Source: Candidatus Krumholzibacteriota bacterium (GTDB lineage Bacteria > Krumholzibacteriota > Krumholzibacteriia > JAJRXK01). Taken from it: a DNA stretch of 52,552 nt. Made by a program: the position numbers and the translations under genes. The notes under the pieces are model-generated. The model saw only the letters and a program-made list of their open reading frames with translations, ran no database searches and was not told the DNA's origin. This document shows, piece after piece, positions 43,177 to 52,550 of this stretch (the first letter of the stretch is position 1; every line of letters starts with the position of its first letter). Location: positions 1 through 52,552 of the forward strand of contig JAJDAC010000058.1 in the NCBI GenBank assembly GCA_029262065.1, read 5' to 3'.

Positions 43177-44067
43177 CTAGTCCTGCGTCCAGACCTGTCC
43201 GGTCATCAACTTGTAGTAGTCGGCGAAAGTACCCAGACCAACTTCGGCCCGACGATCTTCCACGTTGGTAGGATCTTCCATGGGGCGCGGTTGGAGCTCG
43301 CCGTCTTGCGTCCAGAACTGGGTGCCGTAGATCTGGAGCTTGCCCTCGTTCACAAGGACACGGTCGGTAAGGTAGGCCACGTCGGTCGCATCTACTTCGC
43401 CGGGCTCGGCTGCGGTCATGAGGTCGAGACATTCGCGCTGAAAACCCGGCTGCAAATCGGCGTGTTGCACCAGCAACCACGCAGAACGGGCGCCATCTTC
43501 GCCCACCAGGCTCTGCGTGGGCCAACCGAACTGGGCCACGATTTCCTTCATTCTCGCCGTGTGTTGAGCATCGACCTCGTTCATGTCGCGGCCTTCGAGC
43601 TCGGGTATCGCTTCTCCCCGGCGAGCCGCCTGGTCGACGCGAGCCATCTCGAGCAACTCACTTCGAAGTTCGACGTCTCCTATTGAAGCGAGGAACTTTT
43701 CCTGCGCTAGGTTGGCCTGGACGAGAAGCCGAGCCCACCGCGCGTCTTCGCGCAGAGCGGTCAGATCGGTATCCTGATTCAACAACTCGAGGTCGTGGAA
43801 ACCCCGCTCCAACGCGCCATCCAGGTGCGTGAACGCAGTATCGATTCGGCCCGCCAGAGCGGCGGAGCAGGCAGCGTTGAAGAACGTAGTGGGGTTCTTG
43901 GCGCCCGCCGCGATGGCTGCGTCGTAGGCGTACGAACTAGGCCCGTAGTCGCCCGCTGCGTAGTGCTGGTCGGCCTCGCGCACGAAGGCCGCGGCGGATT
44001 GCGCCCACGCCAACTCACCATGGCCCAGCAGAACAGCCAGCACCGCCGCGAACAGAATAGGCTTCAT
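43177..44067 (-). CDS. Exported TPR-like protein with DUF6624 domain
   Basis: This 296-residue protein has a signal peptide ending near ELAWAQ. TPR-like helices (residues about 25-125: [38 protein letters not shown]) follow. A DUF6624 domain (about 150-270) has the family block [20 protein letters not shown] and [14 protein letters not shown]. It ends with GTQFWTQD-type repeats. The function is unknown. It lies 21 bases after rho, with AGGA before the ATG, so it may be co-transcribed with rho. Confidence 0.8.
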   Translation of the reverse strand: MKPILFAAVLAVLLGHGELAWAQSAAAFVREADQHYAAGDYGPSSYAYDAAIAAGAKNPTTFFNAACSAALAGRIDTAFTHLDGALERGFHDLELLNQDTDLTALREDARWARLLVQANLAQEKFLASIGDVELRSELLEMARVDQAARRGEAIPELEGRDMNEVDAQHTARMKEIVAQFGWPTQSLVGEDGARSAWLLVQHADLQPGFQRECLDLMTAAEPGEVDATDVAYLTDRVLVNEGKLQIYGTQFWTQDGELQPRPMEDPTNVEDRRAEVGLGTFADYYKLMTGQVWTQD

Positions 44068-44088
44068 GCTGGTCGTCCTAGGTCGACG

Positions 44089-45654
44089 CTACGCGTTCAT
44101 GGAGTCCAGGAACTGTTTGTTGCTATCCGTCTTGGTCATCTTGTCCAGGAGAAAGTCCATGGCTTCCTGCGGTGACCGATCGTTCAGGAACTTGCGCAGA
44201 ATCCAGATCTTGTTGAGTTCACGGTCCTCGACCAGCAACTCTTCCTTACGCGTGCCGCTCTTGAAGATGTCGATCGCCGGGAAGATGCGCTTGTCGGCCA
44301 GCTTGCGGTCGAGTACGAGCTCCATGTTACCGGTGCCCTTGAACTCCTCGAAGATGACCTCGTCCATGCGGCTACCGGTCTCGATGAGCGCGGTGGCGAT
44401 GATCGTCAGACTGCCGCCCTCTTCAACGTTACGAGCCGCACCGAAGAAACGCTTGGGACGCTGCAACGCGTTCGAGTCGACACCACCCGACAGGATCTTG
44501 CCACTGTGGGGCACCACGGTGTTGTGCGCACGAGCCAGGCGCGTAATGGAATCGAGCAGGATGACCACGTCGTGGCCGTGTTCGACCAGGCGCTTGGCCT
44601 TCTTTATGACCATGGCCGCCACCTGCACGTGGCGTTCGGCCGGTTCATCGAACGTCGATGACACCACCTCACCGCGTACGGTGCGCTGCATGTCGGTCAC
44701 TTCCTCCGGACGCTCGTCGATGAGCAGCACGATGAGGGTGACTTCGGGATGATTGTGGGCAATGGAGTTGGCCAGCTTCTGCAACAGGACGGTCTTACCG
44801 GTACGGGGCGGAGCCACGATCAGCCCGCGCTGCCCCTTGCCGATAGGCGTCAGCAGATCGATGACCCGCGCACTCAGATCGCTGGTGTGACTGCCTTCTT
44901 CGCCTTCGTCGTCGGGACGCTCGGCCAACCACAGACGGTCGTCCGGGTACAGCGGAGTGAGATTGTCGAACAGCGGCATGGCCTTCGAAACATCCGGGTT
45001 CTCGAAGTTCACCGCCTCGACCTTCAGCAGGGCGAAGTAGCGTTCGCTGTCCTTCGGAGGACGCACCTGGCCGCTGATGGTGTCGCCGGTGCGCAGATCG
45101 AATTTCTTGATCTGACTGGGCGACAGATAGATGTCGTCGGGTCCGGGCAGGTAGTTGTAGTCGGGCGAGCGAAGGAATCCGTACCCTTCGGCCAGTACCT
45201 GCAGTACGCCGTCGGCAAAGATGAGACCGCTACGTTCGGCCTGCGACTCGAGCAACTTGAAGATGAGCTCCTGCTTGCGCAGGTGGGACGCGCCTTCCAA
45301 CCCGAAGCTTTGGGCCAGCTCGAGCAATTCGGTAATCGTCTTCTGTTTCAGCTCACCAATGTCGAGCTGGGGACCGGCCTTGCGTGCGACGGCTTCGGCT
45401 TCGGCGTCGATCTCGACGTCGTTTGCCTCGAACTCTGGTTCGGTCGCGGATCGGCCATTCTTGGGCGACGATTTGACTCGTCTCGTACGAGACGATCGCT
45501 TCTTGCGTGTTGTCTTTTCGATGGTAGGGCGCGGGCTTGTCCGGAATTGAGAGACCCCGGGAGACCCGCAATGTTGGGGTTGTAGGATTCGTCGATGGGT
45601 ACGACGAATACCTGCAAAGGTGGGTCCAACCCGCCTTTGCAATCCACTTGCCAA
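44089..45654 (-). CDS. rho: Transcription termination factor Rho (start uncertain)
   Basis: This hexameric RNA helicase ends transcription. The catalytic half has Walker [31 protein letters not shown] and the loops [20 protein letters not shown]. The N-terminal RNA-binding cold-shock domain is around [20 protein letters not shown]. The listed start is a TTG at 45654, but the first 40 codons from it overlap two strong hairpins and look noncoding. After the hairpins there is no in-frame ATG, GTG or TTG before the [11 protein letters not shown] domain. An AUC at 45520-45522 would begin [13 protein letters not shown] rare AUC start, as seen in infC-type genes, or an error at that base, is possible. 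Confidence 0.93.
   Translation of the reverse strand: MASGLQRRVGPTFAGIRRTHRRILQPQHCGSPGVSQFRTSPRPTIEKTTRKKRSSRTRRVKSSPKNGRSATEPEFEANDVEIDAEAEAVARKAGPQLDIGELKQKTITELLELAQSFGLEGASHLRKQELIFKLLESQAERSGLIFADGVLQVLAEGYGFLRSPDYNYLPGPDDIYLSPSQIKKFDLRTGDTISGQVRPPKDSERYFALLKVEAVNFENPDVSKAMPLFDNLTPLYPDDRLWLAERPDDEGEEGSHTSDLSARVIDLLTPIGKGQRGLIVAPPRTGKTVLLQKLANSIAHNHPEVTLIVLLIDERPEEVTDMQRTVRGEVVSSTFDEPAERHVQVAAMVIKKAKRLVEHGHDVVILLDSITRLARAHNTVVPHSGKILSGGVDSNALQRPKRFFGAARNVEEGGSLTIIATALIETGSRMDEVIFEEFKGTGNMELVLDRKLADKRIFPAIDIFKSGTRKEELLVEDRELNKIWILRKFLNDRSPQEAMDFLLDKMTKTDSNKQFLDSMNA
45587..45641 (-). promoter_or_regulatory. Two tandem hairpins in the rho leader
   Basis: On the minus strand the first stem is TGCAAAGG/CCTTTGCA (45613-45641), enclosing an inner GGGT/ACCC. 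The second is ATTCGTCG/CGACGAAT (45587-45609) with a 7-base loop. Both are perfect 8-bp stems. No U-run follows either of them. They suit rho autoregulation or an RNA element, and they argue against this stretch being coding. Confidence 0.6.
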
Positions 45655-45713
45655 TTGGCACTCGTCAATCCCCGCAGCCGATAGCCGAAGGGAAGGTGAT
45701 TAAACAGAGGGCC

Positions 45714-46871
45714 TTAGCGGCTCCCCTTCAGTTCATTGAATCGTTCGCGGGCGGCCATCGCTTCGTCGGTCCGGCCAGCTTTGTTCAGCGACAGGTAGTA
45801 GACCTGCCACCCTTCTTCGTTGTCAGCGGCCACGGAAATGAGCTGCTCCGCCGAAATGATGGCCTGTTCCCAATTTTCTGCTTCGTAGTAGCTTCGAGCC
45901 TTGTAGAGGTAGACGCGGGCCCGCTCGTCGTCGGTACTGGCGTACTGCTCGATGCGATTCACAGTTCTGAGCAATTCGGGGTACTTGTCGGCGCGACGGT
46001 AGGTGATGGCCGCGTCGAGCCCGTACTTGAAGCGATCTTCGTCGGTGTACTCGCTGTTGTTGATGACCTTGTTCAGGATGCCGTCGAACAGTTCCTGGGC
46101 GCCATCCAGATCCATTCGTTCCACGCGCGCCAACGCCACGCGACGCATCAGAGCTACGTCGTCGGGATTGTCCGCCAGTAGTTCTTCGAACAGCGCCGCC
46201 GCCTCAGCCTCGCGTCCCAGATTGGTGAGCGCGATGGCCCGCGTGTTCACCACGTCGGCCTTGAACTCGTTGCTGGGAATTTCGATGGTCTCGAGGACCG
46301 CGAGCACCTCTTCCATGCGCTCGGTGTCGTCTTCCTCGTTGGCCTGATTCAGAGCCAATTTCACGAAGTTGATGCGGGCGTTGAAGCCCTTCTCACCGCG
46401 CGGGTCCGATACGTAGGCCAGATCGAAGTAGGTGATGGCGTCTTCGGTTCGACCAACTTCGTTGAAGTTGACAGCCTGGTTGAAGTAGTGGCTGTAGTTG
46501 GAAAGGATGTTCTCTTCGACCGGGCTGCTATCCTGCTCGGGCGTCACACCGTATTTCTCGGGATCGAGCTCCAGGGCACGCATGTAGTGCGTGAACGCGC
46601 TATCCAACTTGTAGCGAGCCGAGTCTATGGCCGCGTCATAGGCATCGTCCTTGGCCAGGATGCTGTAGCTGAAGGCCAGCTGATAGTGCGCGGCTGCCTC
46701 TTCTTCGTTGTACCAGAGAGCTTCCTTGAACAGACGTACCGCCTTCTCGTGATTCTGTTGCTCCTGGTAGAGAATGCCCGAGCTGACCTGGGTTGAGTTG
46801 CACCCGGTTCCGAACGAGGCCACATAGATCGCGAGAAGAAAAACGGCTAGCAAAGAAAGGCTGTTACGCAT
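45714..46871 (-). CDS. TPR-repeat lipoprotein
   Basis: This 385-residue protein has a lipoprotein signal ending SFGTGCNS. Tetratricopeptide-like helices (for example QNHEKAVRLFKEALWYNEEEA and LFEELLADNPDDVALMRRVA) run to the C-terminus, about seven to eight repeats. TPR lipoproteins act as scaffolds for outer-membrane or cell-envelope complexes; the partner is unknown. It is encoded 59 bases upstream of the rho frame and driven by a consensus promoter with a leader of about 250 bases. Confidence 0.85.
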   Translation of the reverse strand: MRNSLSLLAVFLLAIYVASFGTGCNSTQVSSGILYQEQQNHEKAVRLFKEALWYNEEEAAAHYQLAFSYSILAKDDAYDAAIDSARYKLDSAFTHYMRALELDPEKYGVTPEQDSSPVEENILSNYSHYFNQAVNFNEVGRTEDAITYFDLAYVSDPRGEKGFNARINFVKLALNQANEEDDTERMEEVLAVLETIEIPSNEFKADVVNTRAIALTNLGREAEAAALFEELLADNPDDVALMRRVALARVERMDLDGAQELFDGILNKVINNSEYTDEDRFKYGLDAAITYRRADKYPELLRTVNRIEQYASTDDERARVYLYKARSYYEAENWEQAIISAEQLISVAADNEEGWQVYYLSLNKAGRTDEAMAARERFNELKGSR

Positions 46872-47126
46872 TCAGCGTACCCCCAGGAAACGTCTCTATA
46901 CAGAAGTCTTGGAACATGGCACCCAAACGGGTGGAGATGCACTCGCGCAAAGTCCTGTGAGAGCCCAGGCGAATCGAGCCAGTCGGTTCGTCGCGGGGTA
47001 GGGTCGTTGCAGAAAAATTGCTGATGAGCACTGCGGCGTCTGGAACAACGCGACCAGGAGTCTTACCTACGTACGGTGCGCTGCCTGCCCTGCAAACGCC
47101 GAATGAGCGCTGCAAGTCATAGATTA
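46872..47126 (-). other. Long untranslated leader of the TPR gene
   Basis: This is about 250 bases between the promoter and the TPR gene start. It contains a CACCC/GGGTG hairpin near 46920-46933. An 83-codon reading frame (46864-47115) crosses it but lacks a ribosome-binding site and overlaps the TPR start, so I do not call it a gene. It may carry an RNA element. I could not match it to a known RNA. Confidence 0.4.
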
Positions 47127-47155
47127 TTAGTACGATGTGGAGCCAAGCATGTCAA
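47127..47155 (-). promoter_or_regulatory. Consensus promoter for the TPR gene
   Basis: On the minus strand TTGACA (47150-47155) and TACTAA (47127-47132) are 17 bases apart. It is the best sigma70-type match in the window. It sits in the region just past the priA stop. Confidence 0.8.
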
Positions 47156-47191
47156 CAGCCATCGGGAATCTGCCCACTCAACCGGCCGGAT

Positions 47192-49231
47192 CTACAGAAG
47201 ATGCAGGGGATCCACGTCCAGGTGAAGCTCCAGACGATGGCCGAATTCCTTGCGGGACTGGATCTCCTGACACGCTGTCATGACGGCCTGCTTGCCGCCG
47301 GTGCTGAGCGACCCCTTCAGCAGTAACTGCCCACGGAATCGTCGGTTAAGCCGACCGAGTACGGCCCGCGCCGGGCCCAGGACGTCGATCCCGCTGCCGG
47401 CCATGAGTCGGCGTACGGCGCGATCAAGGTGGGTCAGGGCCGCCTCCAGCAACGGCTCCGTGGTGGCCGAGGCGGTAAGGACGGTGAGTCTTCGCGCCGG
47501 CGGATAGCCAAGGGCCTGGCGCTGCCCCAGCTCTTCTTCCAGGAATCCCGTCACGTCGTGCTCCACGGCCCGCGTGAGCACCCGATGTTCGGGATCGAAC
47601 GTTTGCAGGAGGACCCGCCCCGGCGCGCCTCGACCGCTTCGCCCGGCGACCTGGGTCAGGAGCTGAAACGCCCGCTCGTGGGCACGAAAGTCGGGGAAGT
47701 GCAGGCCCGAGTCAGCATCGATGACGCCCACGAGGGTTACACTGGGAAAGTGCAGGCCCTTCGCGACCATCTGCGTGCCCAGCAGAATGTCGGCATCGCC
47801 CCGCCCAAACTGACTGAGAATTTCAGCATGCGACTGCTTGCCTCCCGTGGTGTCCTGGTCCAGCCGTAGCAGGCGGGCACGCGGGAAGCGTGCTTCGAGC
47901 GACACTTCGACCCTTTGCGTCCCCGTGCCCCTCGGATGTAGCACCACGGCCGCGCAGGCGCCGCATACCTTGGGCACCGCGGCGCGATGGTTGCAGTAGT
48001 GACAATGGAGCCTATCGTCGGGCAGGTGATAGGTAAGGCTGATATCGCAGTTGGGGCAGTTCACGACGTCGCCACAGGATCGACACTGCATATAGCGCGC
48101 GAAACCCCGGCGATTGTGGAAGATGATCGACTGCTCGCCGCGCTCGAGGGTTTCCGCCAAAGCCTGCTCGAGGGCAGGACCCAACGCCTGGTAGGGATCA
48201 TCGTCGCCCCGACGGTCCAACACTTCAACGTGAGGTAGAACCTGGTCGCCGACACGGTCGGGCAGCGACAGCGCCACGTGTTTGCTGGCCAAAGCAGTCC
48301 CCGGTCGCGCATTGAACCAGGTCTCCAGACTGGGCGTGGCCGACCCCAATACGATGGGGATCTTCTCTCTCGCCGCCCGTACCAGGGCCACGTCGCGTGC
48401 GTGGTAGCGCGGACGATTGTCGGCCTTGTAGCTGGGTTCGTGCTCTTCATCCACCACGATGATTCCCAGGTCGGGGATGGGAATGAACACGGCGCTCCGC
48501 GCCCCCACCACCACCCGTATCCTGCCGCTCGCGGCCGCCTCCCACACCGCGCAACGTTCGCCCTGGCTCAGCTTGCTGTGATACGGGGCCACCGTGGCAC
48601 CAAATCGTTCGCGCAGGCGACGCAGCGTCTGCGGCGTCAGGGCGATTTCGGGCAGGAGCACCAAAGCCCCGCGATTGGCGTCGAGCGCGCGCTGGATGAG
48701 CTGTAGATAGACCTCGGTCTTACCACTGCCGGTCACGCCGTGCAGCAGGAAGCTACCCGGCGAGGAGGCGTCCACACTCGGACCAACGGCGTCCACCGCG
48801 CGTTTCTGATCGGGCGTGAGCACGCGCGGTTGACTGACGGTCAATTCTTCGTTGGGGGTCAGCAGGCGGCTGCGCGTAGCCGTGCCCGGCTTCGGTGGCA
48901 GCATGAGCGCGAAGCACTCTCCCACCGGGCACGCGTAGTATTCGGCAACCCAACGGGCCAACGCGCGCAATTGCGGCGGCACCACGTAGGGGTCGGGAAG
49001 AACCTCGATGGCGTCCTTCACCTTCAAGCCCTGAGGCTCCTGGACGAATCGATCGACCACGCCGATCAGTTTGCGACGCCCGAATGAGACCCGAACCACC
49101 GATCCCTCAACCGCGTCGTGAGGAACACGGTAGGTGAAGGCCTGGGTCAGCGGAACCGGAACCCATACCTCGGCGAAGCGGGATGGACCCTGATCGGTTG
49201 CGACGTGGGGAGCTGGAGCAGGTTTGGCCAT
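47192..49231 (-). CDS. priA: Primosomal helicase PriA
   Basis: This 679-residue helicase restarts stalled forks. It has Walker A HGVTGSGKTEVY, the DEEH box VVDEEHEPSYK, and eight Cys in CRSCGDVVNCPNC and LHCHYCNHR...CGAC that bind two zincs. It also has the helicase motifs GTQMVAKGLHFP and QVAGRSGRG. Length and domain order are normal. It lies about 30 bases after the receiver gene. Confidence 0.95.
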   Translation of the reverse strand: MAKPAPAPHVATDQGPSRFAEVWVPVPLTQAFTYRVPHDAVEGSVVRVSFGRRKLIGVVDRFVQEPQGLKVKDAIEVLPDPYVVPPQLRALARWVAEYYACPVGECFALMLPPKPGTATRSRLLTPNEELTVSQPRVLTPDQKRAVDAVGPSVDASSPGSFLLHGVTGSGKTEVYLQLIQRALDANRGALVLLPEIALTPQTLRRLRERFGATVAPYHSKLSQGERCAVWEAAASGRIRVVVGARSAVFIPIPDLGIIVVDEEHEPSYKADNRPRYHARDVALVRAAREKIPIVLGSATPSLETWFNARPGTALASKHVALSLPDRVGDQVLPHVEVLDRRGDDDPYQALGPALEQALAETLERGEQSIIFHNRRGFARYMQCRSCGDVVNCPNCDISLTYHLPDDRLHCHYCNHRAAVPKVCGACAAVVLHPRGTGTQRVEVSLEARFPRARLLRLDQDTTGGKQSHAEILSQFGRGDADILLGTQMVAKGLHFPSVTLVGVIDADSGLHFPDFRAHERAFQLLTQVAGRSGRGAPGRVLLQTFDPEHRVLTRAVEHDVTGFLEEELGQRQALGYPPARRLTVLTASATTEPLLEAALTHLDRAVRRLMAGSGIDVLGPARAVLGRLNRRFRGQLLLKGSLSTGGKQAVMTACQEIQSRKEFGHRLELHLDVDPLHLL

Positions 49232-49261
49232 AGCGCGCGCAGTATACCAGGGCCACGCCGG

Positions 49262-49639
49262 CTACTCGACCCGAAGCCCCACCAACTCCTGCACGGTCTC
49301 GATCAATCGGTGCGGGCTGAACGGCTTGGTCATGTAGGCATCGGCACCAGCCTCGGTGCCTTTCTTGCGGTCGGCGTCGCGATCCTTGGCCGTGAGCAGA
49401 ATCACTGGGATGCTCTTGGTCTCTTTCTTCGCCTTCAACGCGCGACAAACCTCGAACCCGTCGATCTTCGGCATCATGACGTCCAAAATCACCAGATCGG
49501 GACGAATGTTGATGGCTTTGGTAAGAGCCTCTTCGCCGTTGGCTGCGGTGATCACCCGAAACCCTTCGCTTCCCAATGAGAAGTCCAGGATGTTGAGGAT
49601 GTAAGCCTCATCGTCGACGATGAGAATCTGCTTGCTCAT
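49262..49639 (-). CDS. CheY-like response regulator (single receiver domain)
   Basis: This 125-residue receiver has the acidic pair DDE near residue 9, phospho-acceptor Asp in LVILDVMMPKIDG, Thr in LLTAKD and Lys in KPFSP. It has no output domain. Its ATG overlaps the stop of the hybrid kinase gene, so it is the probable partner. Confidence 0.95.
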   Translation of the reverse strand: MSKQILIVDDEAYILNILDFSLGSEGFRVITAANGEEALTKAINIRPDLVILDVMMPKIDGFEVCRALKAKKETKSIPVILLTAKDRDADRKKGTEAGADAYMTKPFSPHRLIETVQELVGLRVE

Positions 49640-52083
49640 GAACTCTCCCTTACGCCTGCACCTACAGGCACCGGTGACTCGCCCAGGTCATCGCCCACCA
49701 CCAGCGAGGCGGGATGAACCCGCTCGCCGCTTTCGGGCAACGACATCAGGTGTTGTTGCTTCTCTTCGATGATTTCCAGAAAGACAGGCGCCACGCGGGC
49801 GCAGAACCGGGTTCCGATTTCTCCGCGCACAAAATCCATCGCCGCGGGCAGTGACAACGCCGACCGGAAGGGTCGGGGCTCCAACAGAGCCCCCAGCGCA
49901 TCCACCAGACGCACGATTCTCGCGCCCATGGGAATTGCCTCGCCGCGAATGCCCTCGGGGTAGCCGCTACCATCGGTGTTTTCGTGGTGGTGTAGCAGCG
50001 TGCGCAGGAGTTGCGGGCATTCATTTACTTCACCCATCAGCTCCACGCCTTCCTGGGCGTGGAGCTGAACCCGGTGAAGTTCTTCCGCGTTCAGCGGCGT
50101 CGCCTTGCGACGGATGGTTTCGGACACTTCGGCCATACCCAGATCGTAGGTTCGAAGGGCCAGCGAAAGCGATTGAAGCTCTGACGTGGACATTCCCATG
50201 CGGCGACCGGTTTCCAGCCCCGCGTCCGCGAGTGCTTCGCGACGTAGCGACCGCCGATCGCGGGCGACATCGGTCATGGCTCGCACGGCCCGATGAGCCG
50301 CAGCAAGTTTCGCGTGCGCAGTCTGAAACGATTCAAGCCGAGCGAGGGCAACGGCCACGACTGGAGCAAGACCTTCCAGAAGCGACTGGTCGTCGGTGTC
50401 AAAAGCCCCGCCGTCTACCTTGTTGTTCACGTTGAGCACGCCAATGGTTCGCCCCTCGTGGCGAAGCGGGCAACTCAACAAACTGCGGTCAGGATACCGT
50501 AGGTCGTTCTTGCGACCGCGAAAACGCGCGTCGGCCGCCAGGTCAGCCACCATGAGTGTTTCGCCCGTAGCGTAGACAAGGCCCGATACACCTTCACCGC
50601 TGCGAACGCGAACGTCTCGCACGGTCTCCTCATCGATGCCCAGGGCCGCCTCGATCGACAAGGTGCCCTCCTCGTCGGCCAACAAGATCGATACCGCTCT
50701 GGTGGCGGTCAGCTCGGCTACCAGGTTCGCGATTCGTTGCAGCATCTGTTCGCGATGGCGCCGTTCCGAGGGAGCAAAGTTACCTGAAGCCACCACCAGA
50801 CCTTCGAACGGGAGCTTCACCACCAAGCGGGTGCCCTCAACCTCTCCCGACTCGGCCCAAATGCGACCGCCATGCCATTCCACCAGGTCCCGACAGATAC
50901 TGAGCCCAAGTCCCTGGCCACCGAACGCCCGCGTGCTGGAGTTGTCTACCTGATAGAATCGATCGAATACGTGCGACATTTCCGGTGCGGGAATACCAAT
51001 GCCTGTGTCGGTTAGTTCAAAACGAACATCGCGGGTCTCGGGCCTTACGACCAACGACACGTCACCGCCCGACGGTGTAAACTTCAGCGAATTGGCCAAC
51101 ATATTCTGAAGCACCTGCCGCAACGCGGATCGATCGGCGCGAACGGTCACCGGCGTATCAGGAACATCTACGCGCAGCGCCACACCCTTCTCCACGAACT
51201 CCTGACCCACCTCCTGCGCGATCTCGCGGGTCGTGGCCACCACGTCGAACGAAGAGAGCACGAGCCGCTGCCGGCGATTCTCCAGATGCGACATGTCCAG
51301 AATGTCGTCGAGTGCATCGTTCAGCCGTTGGCTCTCGTTGAGGATGACCTCGACGAACTCGCCCGCGGTGGGTATGGGCATGGATCCCAGACCCCGCTGG
51401 AGCATTTCCGCGTAGGCCTTGACCGAGGTAAGCGGAGTCCGAAGCTCGTGACCCACCGATGAAATGATGTTGTCTTTCAGGCGCTTCAGGTCTTCGAGTT
51501 TCTCCGAGGCCATGTGTACTTCCGCTTCGCGATGACCCAAGCGCGCTCGAAGGCGCGACCGATCGATGGCCATGGAGGCCTGCGAAGCAAGCACCTGAAA
51601 GAACGCGTCGGCGTCTTCGAGCGGCGCTTCGGGAGCCGGGAATACGAGGTAGCCGCCAGGCACGCCCGCGCTCAGGTCCTCCAACGGACAGATCCAAAGT
51701 TCGTCAGCACCGTGACCCAGTGCCGTGTCGGCGAAGTCGAGGTCGGGCACGGGGGCCGCCGGTATGGCACTCCACCGCAAACCGCCATGGGCCTCGCAAG
51801 CCAGTGCGAAACAGTGACCACGCGGCTGCGCACCCGCGACTGCGCGGTCGAACTCTGAACGGGTGACATCGGAGTTGCTCATCTGCGCCAGCTCCGCGGC
51901 GTCCAAACCGCCAAAGGCGCGAGCCTCGAATAAGCGTGTGCGGGGGTTGAACAATCGAAGTACCACCCGTGGCGTGGCGATCGCCGAATGCGCGACACCG
52001 ACCACGGCGTCCAGAACATCCTGGAGCTCGACCGCACCGACCAAGCGCTGCGATAAAGAGGCGAGATGACGAGACGAAACCAC
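49636..52083 (-). CDS. Sensor histidine kinase with GAF, GAF and degenerate HD-GYP-like domains
   Basis: This 815-residue protein has no obvious transmembrane helix. A GAF domain (about 20-190) precedes HisKA with His212 in SSVGHELRTPLTSVK and HATPase (NMLANSLKF, LTDTGIGIPAPE, FGGQGLGLSICR). A second GAF (about 430-590) and a C-terminal HD-GYP-like domain (about 620-780) follow. In the last domain the HD pair reads YD (Tyr646-Asp647 in TYDLGM) while HHENTDGSGYPEGIRG is kept, so cyclic-di-GMP hydrolysis is doubtful. Starts with GTG. It is encoded between two receivers. Confidence 0.9.
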   Translation of the reverse strand: MVSSRHLASLSQRLVGAVELQDVLDAVVGVAHSAIATPRVVLRLFNPRTRLFEARAFGGLDAAELAQMSNSDVTRSEFDRAVAGAQPRGHCFALACEAHGGLRWSAIPAAPVPDLDFADTALGHGADELWICPLEDLSAGVPGGYLVFPAPEAPLEDADAFFQVLASQASMAIDRSRLRARLGHREAEVHMASEKLEDLKRLKDNIISSVGHELRTPLTSVKAYAEMLQRGLGSMPIPTAGEFVEVILNESQRLNDALDDILDMSHLENRRQRLVLSSFDVVATTREIAQEVGQEFVEKGVALRVDVPDTPVTVRADRSALRQVLQNMLANSLKFTPSGGDVSLVVRPETRDVRFELTDTGIGIPAPEMSHVFDRFYQVDNSSTRAFGGQGLGLSICRDLVEWHGGRIWAESGEVEGTRLVVKLPFEGLVVASGNFAPSERRHREQMLQRIANLVAELTATRAVSILLADEEGTLSIEAALGIDEETVRDVRVRSGEGVSGLVYATGETLMVADLAADARFRGRKNDLRYPDRSLLSCPLRHEGRTIGVLNVNNKVDGGAFDTDDQSLLEGLAPVVAVALARLESFQTAHAKLAAAHRAVRAMTDVARDRRSLRREALADAGLETGRRMGMSTSELQSLSLALRTYDLGMAEVSETIRRKATPLNAEELHRVQLHAQEGVELMGEVNECPQLLRTLLHHHENTDGSGYPEGIRGEAIPMGARIVRLVDALGALLEPRPFRSALSLPAAMDFVRGEIGTRFCARVAPVFLEIIEEKQQHLMSLPESGERVHPASLVVGDDLGESPVPVGAGVRESS

Positions 52084-52092
52084 GGGCGAGGC

Positions 52093-52476
52093 CTATCTGA
52101 TGCCTTTGGCGGCCAGCAGCGACTCGACCTCGCGTACCACGCCGGCCACCTGAAACGGCTTCTTCAGAAAACAGTCAGCGCCTGCCTCGGTCGCTTCGCG
52201 TTGGACACTCGCGGTAGACTTCGCACTTATGGCCAAGATGGCCATGCCTCGGTGGAGCTGATTCTGACGCAGCAACCGGATGGCCTCGAGCCCATCGAGT
52301 TTGGGCATCATGATATCCATGATGACCACGTCGGGGGCGAACGTGGACACCTTGTTCATGCAATCGATTCCGTCGTTGGCCACACTCACCCGATAGCCTT
52401 CGTTTTCCAACGCAAACGACAGGATACGGGCGAGAGGTTGTTCGTCGTCTACGATAAGGACGCGGGGCGAAGCCAT
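52093..52476 (-). CDS. CheY-like response regulator (single receiver domain)
   Basis: This 127-residue receiver has VLIVDDEQP, phospho-acceptor Asp in VVIMDIMMPKLDG, AISAKST and KKPFQV. It is not the same as the other receiver; about half the residues differ. It starts 9 bases before the kinase gene and overlaps the end of an upstream frame. Confidence 0.94.
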   Translation of the reverse strand: MASPRVLIVDDEQPLARILSFALENEGYRVSVANDGIDCMNKVSTFAPDVVIMDIMMPKLDGLEAIRLLRQNQLHRGMAILAISAKSTASVQREATEAGADCFLKKPFQVAGVVREVESLLAAKGIR

Positions 52477-52550
52477 TGATCGCTTTCCTTGAATGTGGTC
52501 CAGTGCTCGCGTGTGAGCTCACCGCTCTCAGCCAGCACGTCGATGAATTG
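52449..52550 (-). CDS. C-terminal end of an upstream protein (partial)
   Basis: This minus-strand frame from the right edge ends in TAG at 52449-52451 and encodes 33 residues (QFIDVLAESGELTREHWTTF, then KESDQWLRPASLS). It overlaps the first 28 bases of the receiver gene. The composition is protein-like, but it is too short to identify. Confidence 0.45.
   Translation of the reverse strand, partial: QFIDVLAESGELTREHWTTFKESDQWLRPASLS

Noticed and set aside
46864-47115. 83-codon minus frame in the TPR leader
   Set aside because: It has no ribosome-binding site and no family match, and it overlaps the TPR start. It could be tested with ribosome profiling.
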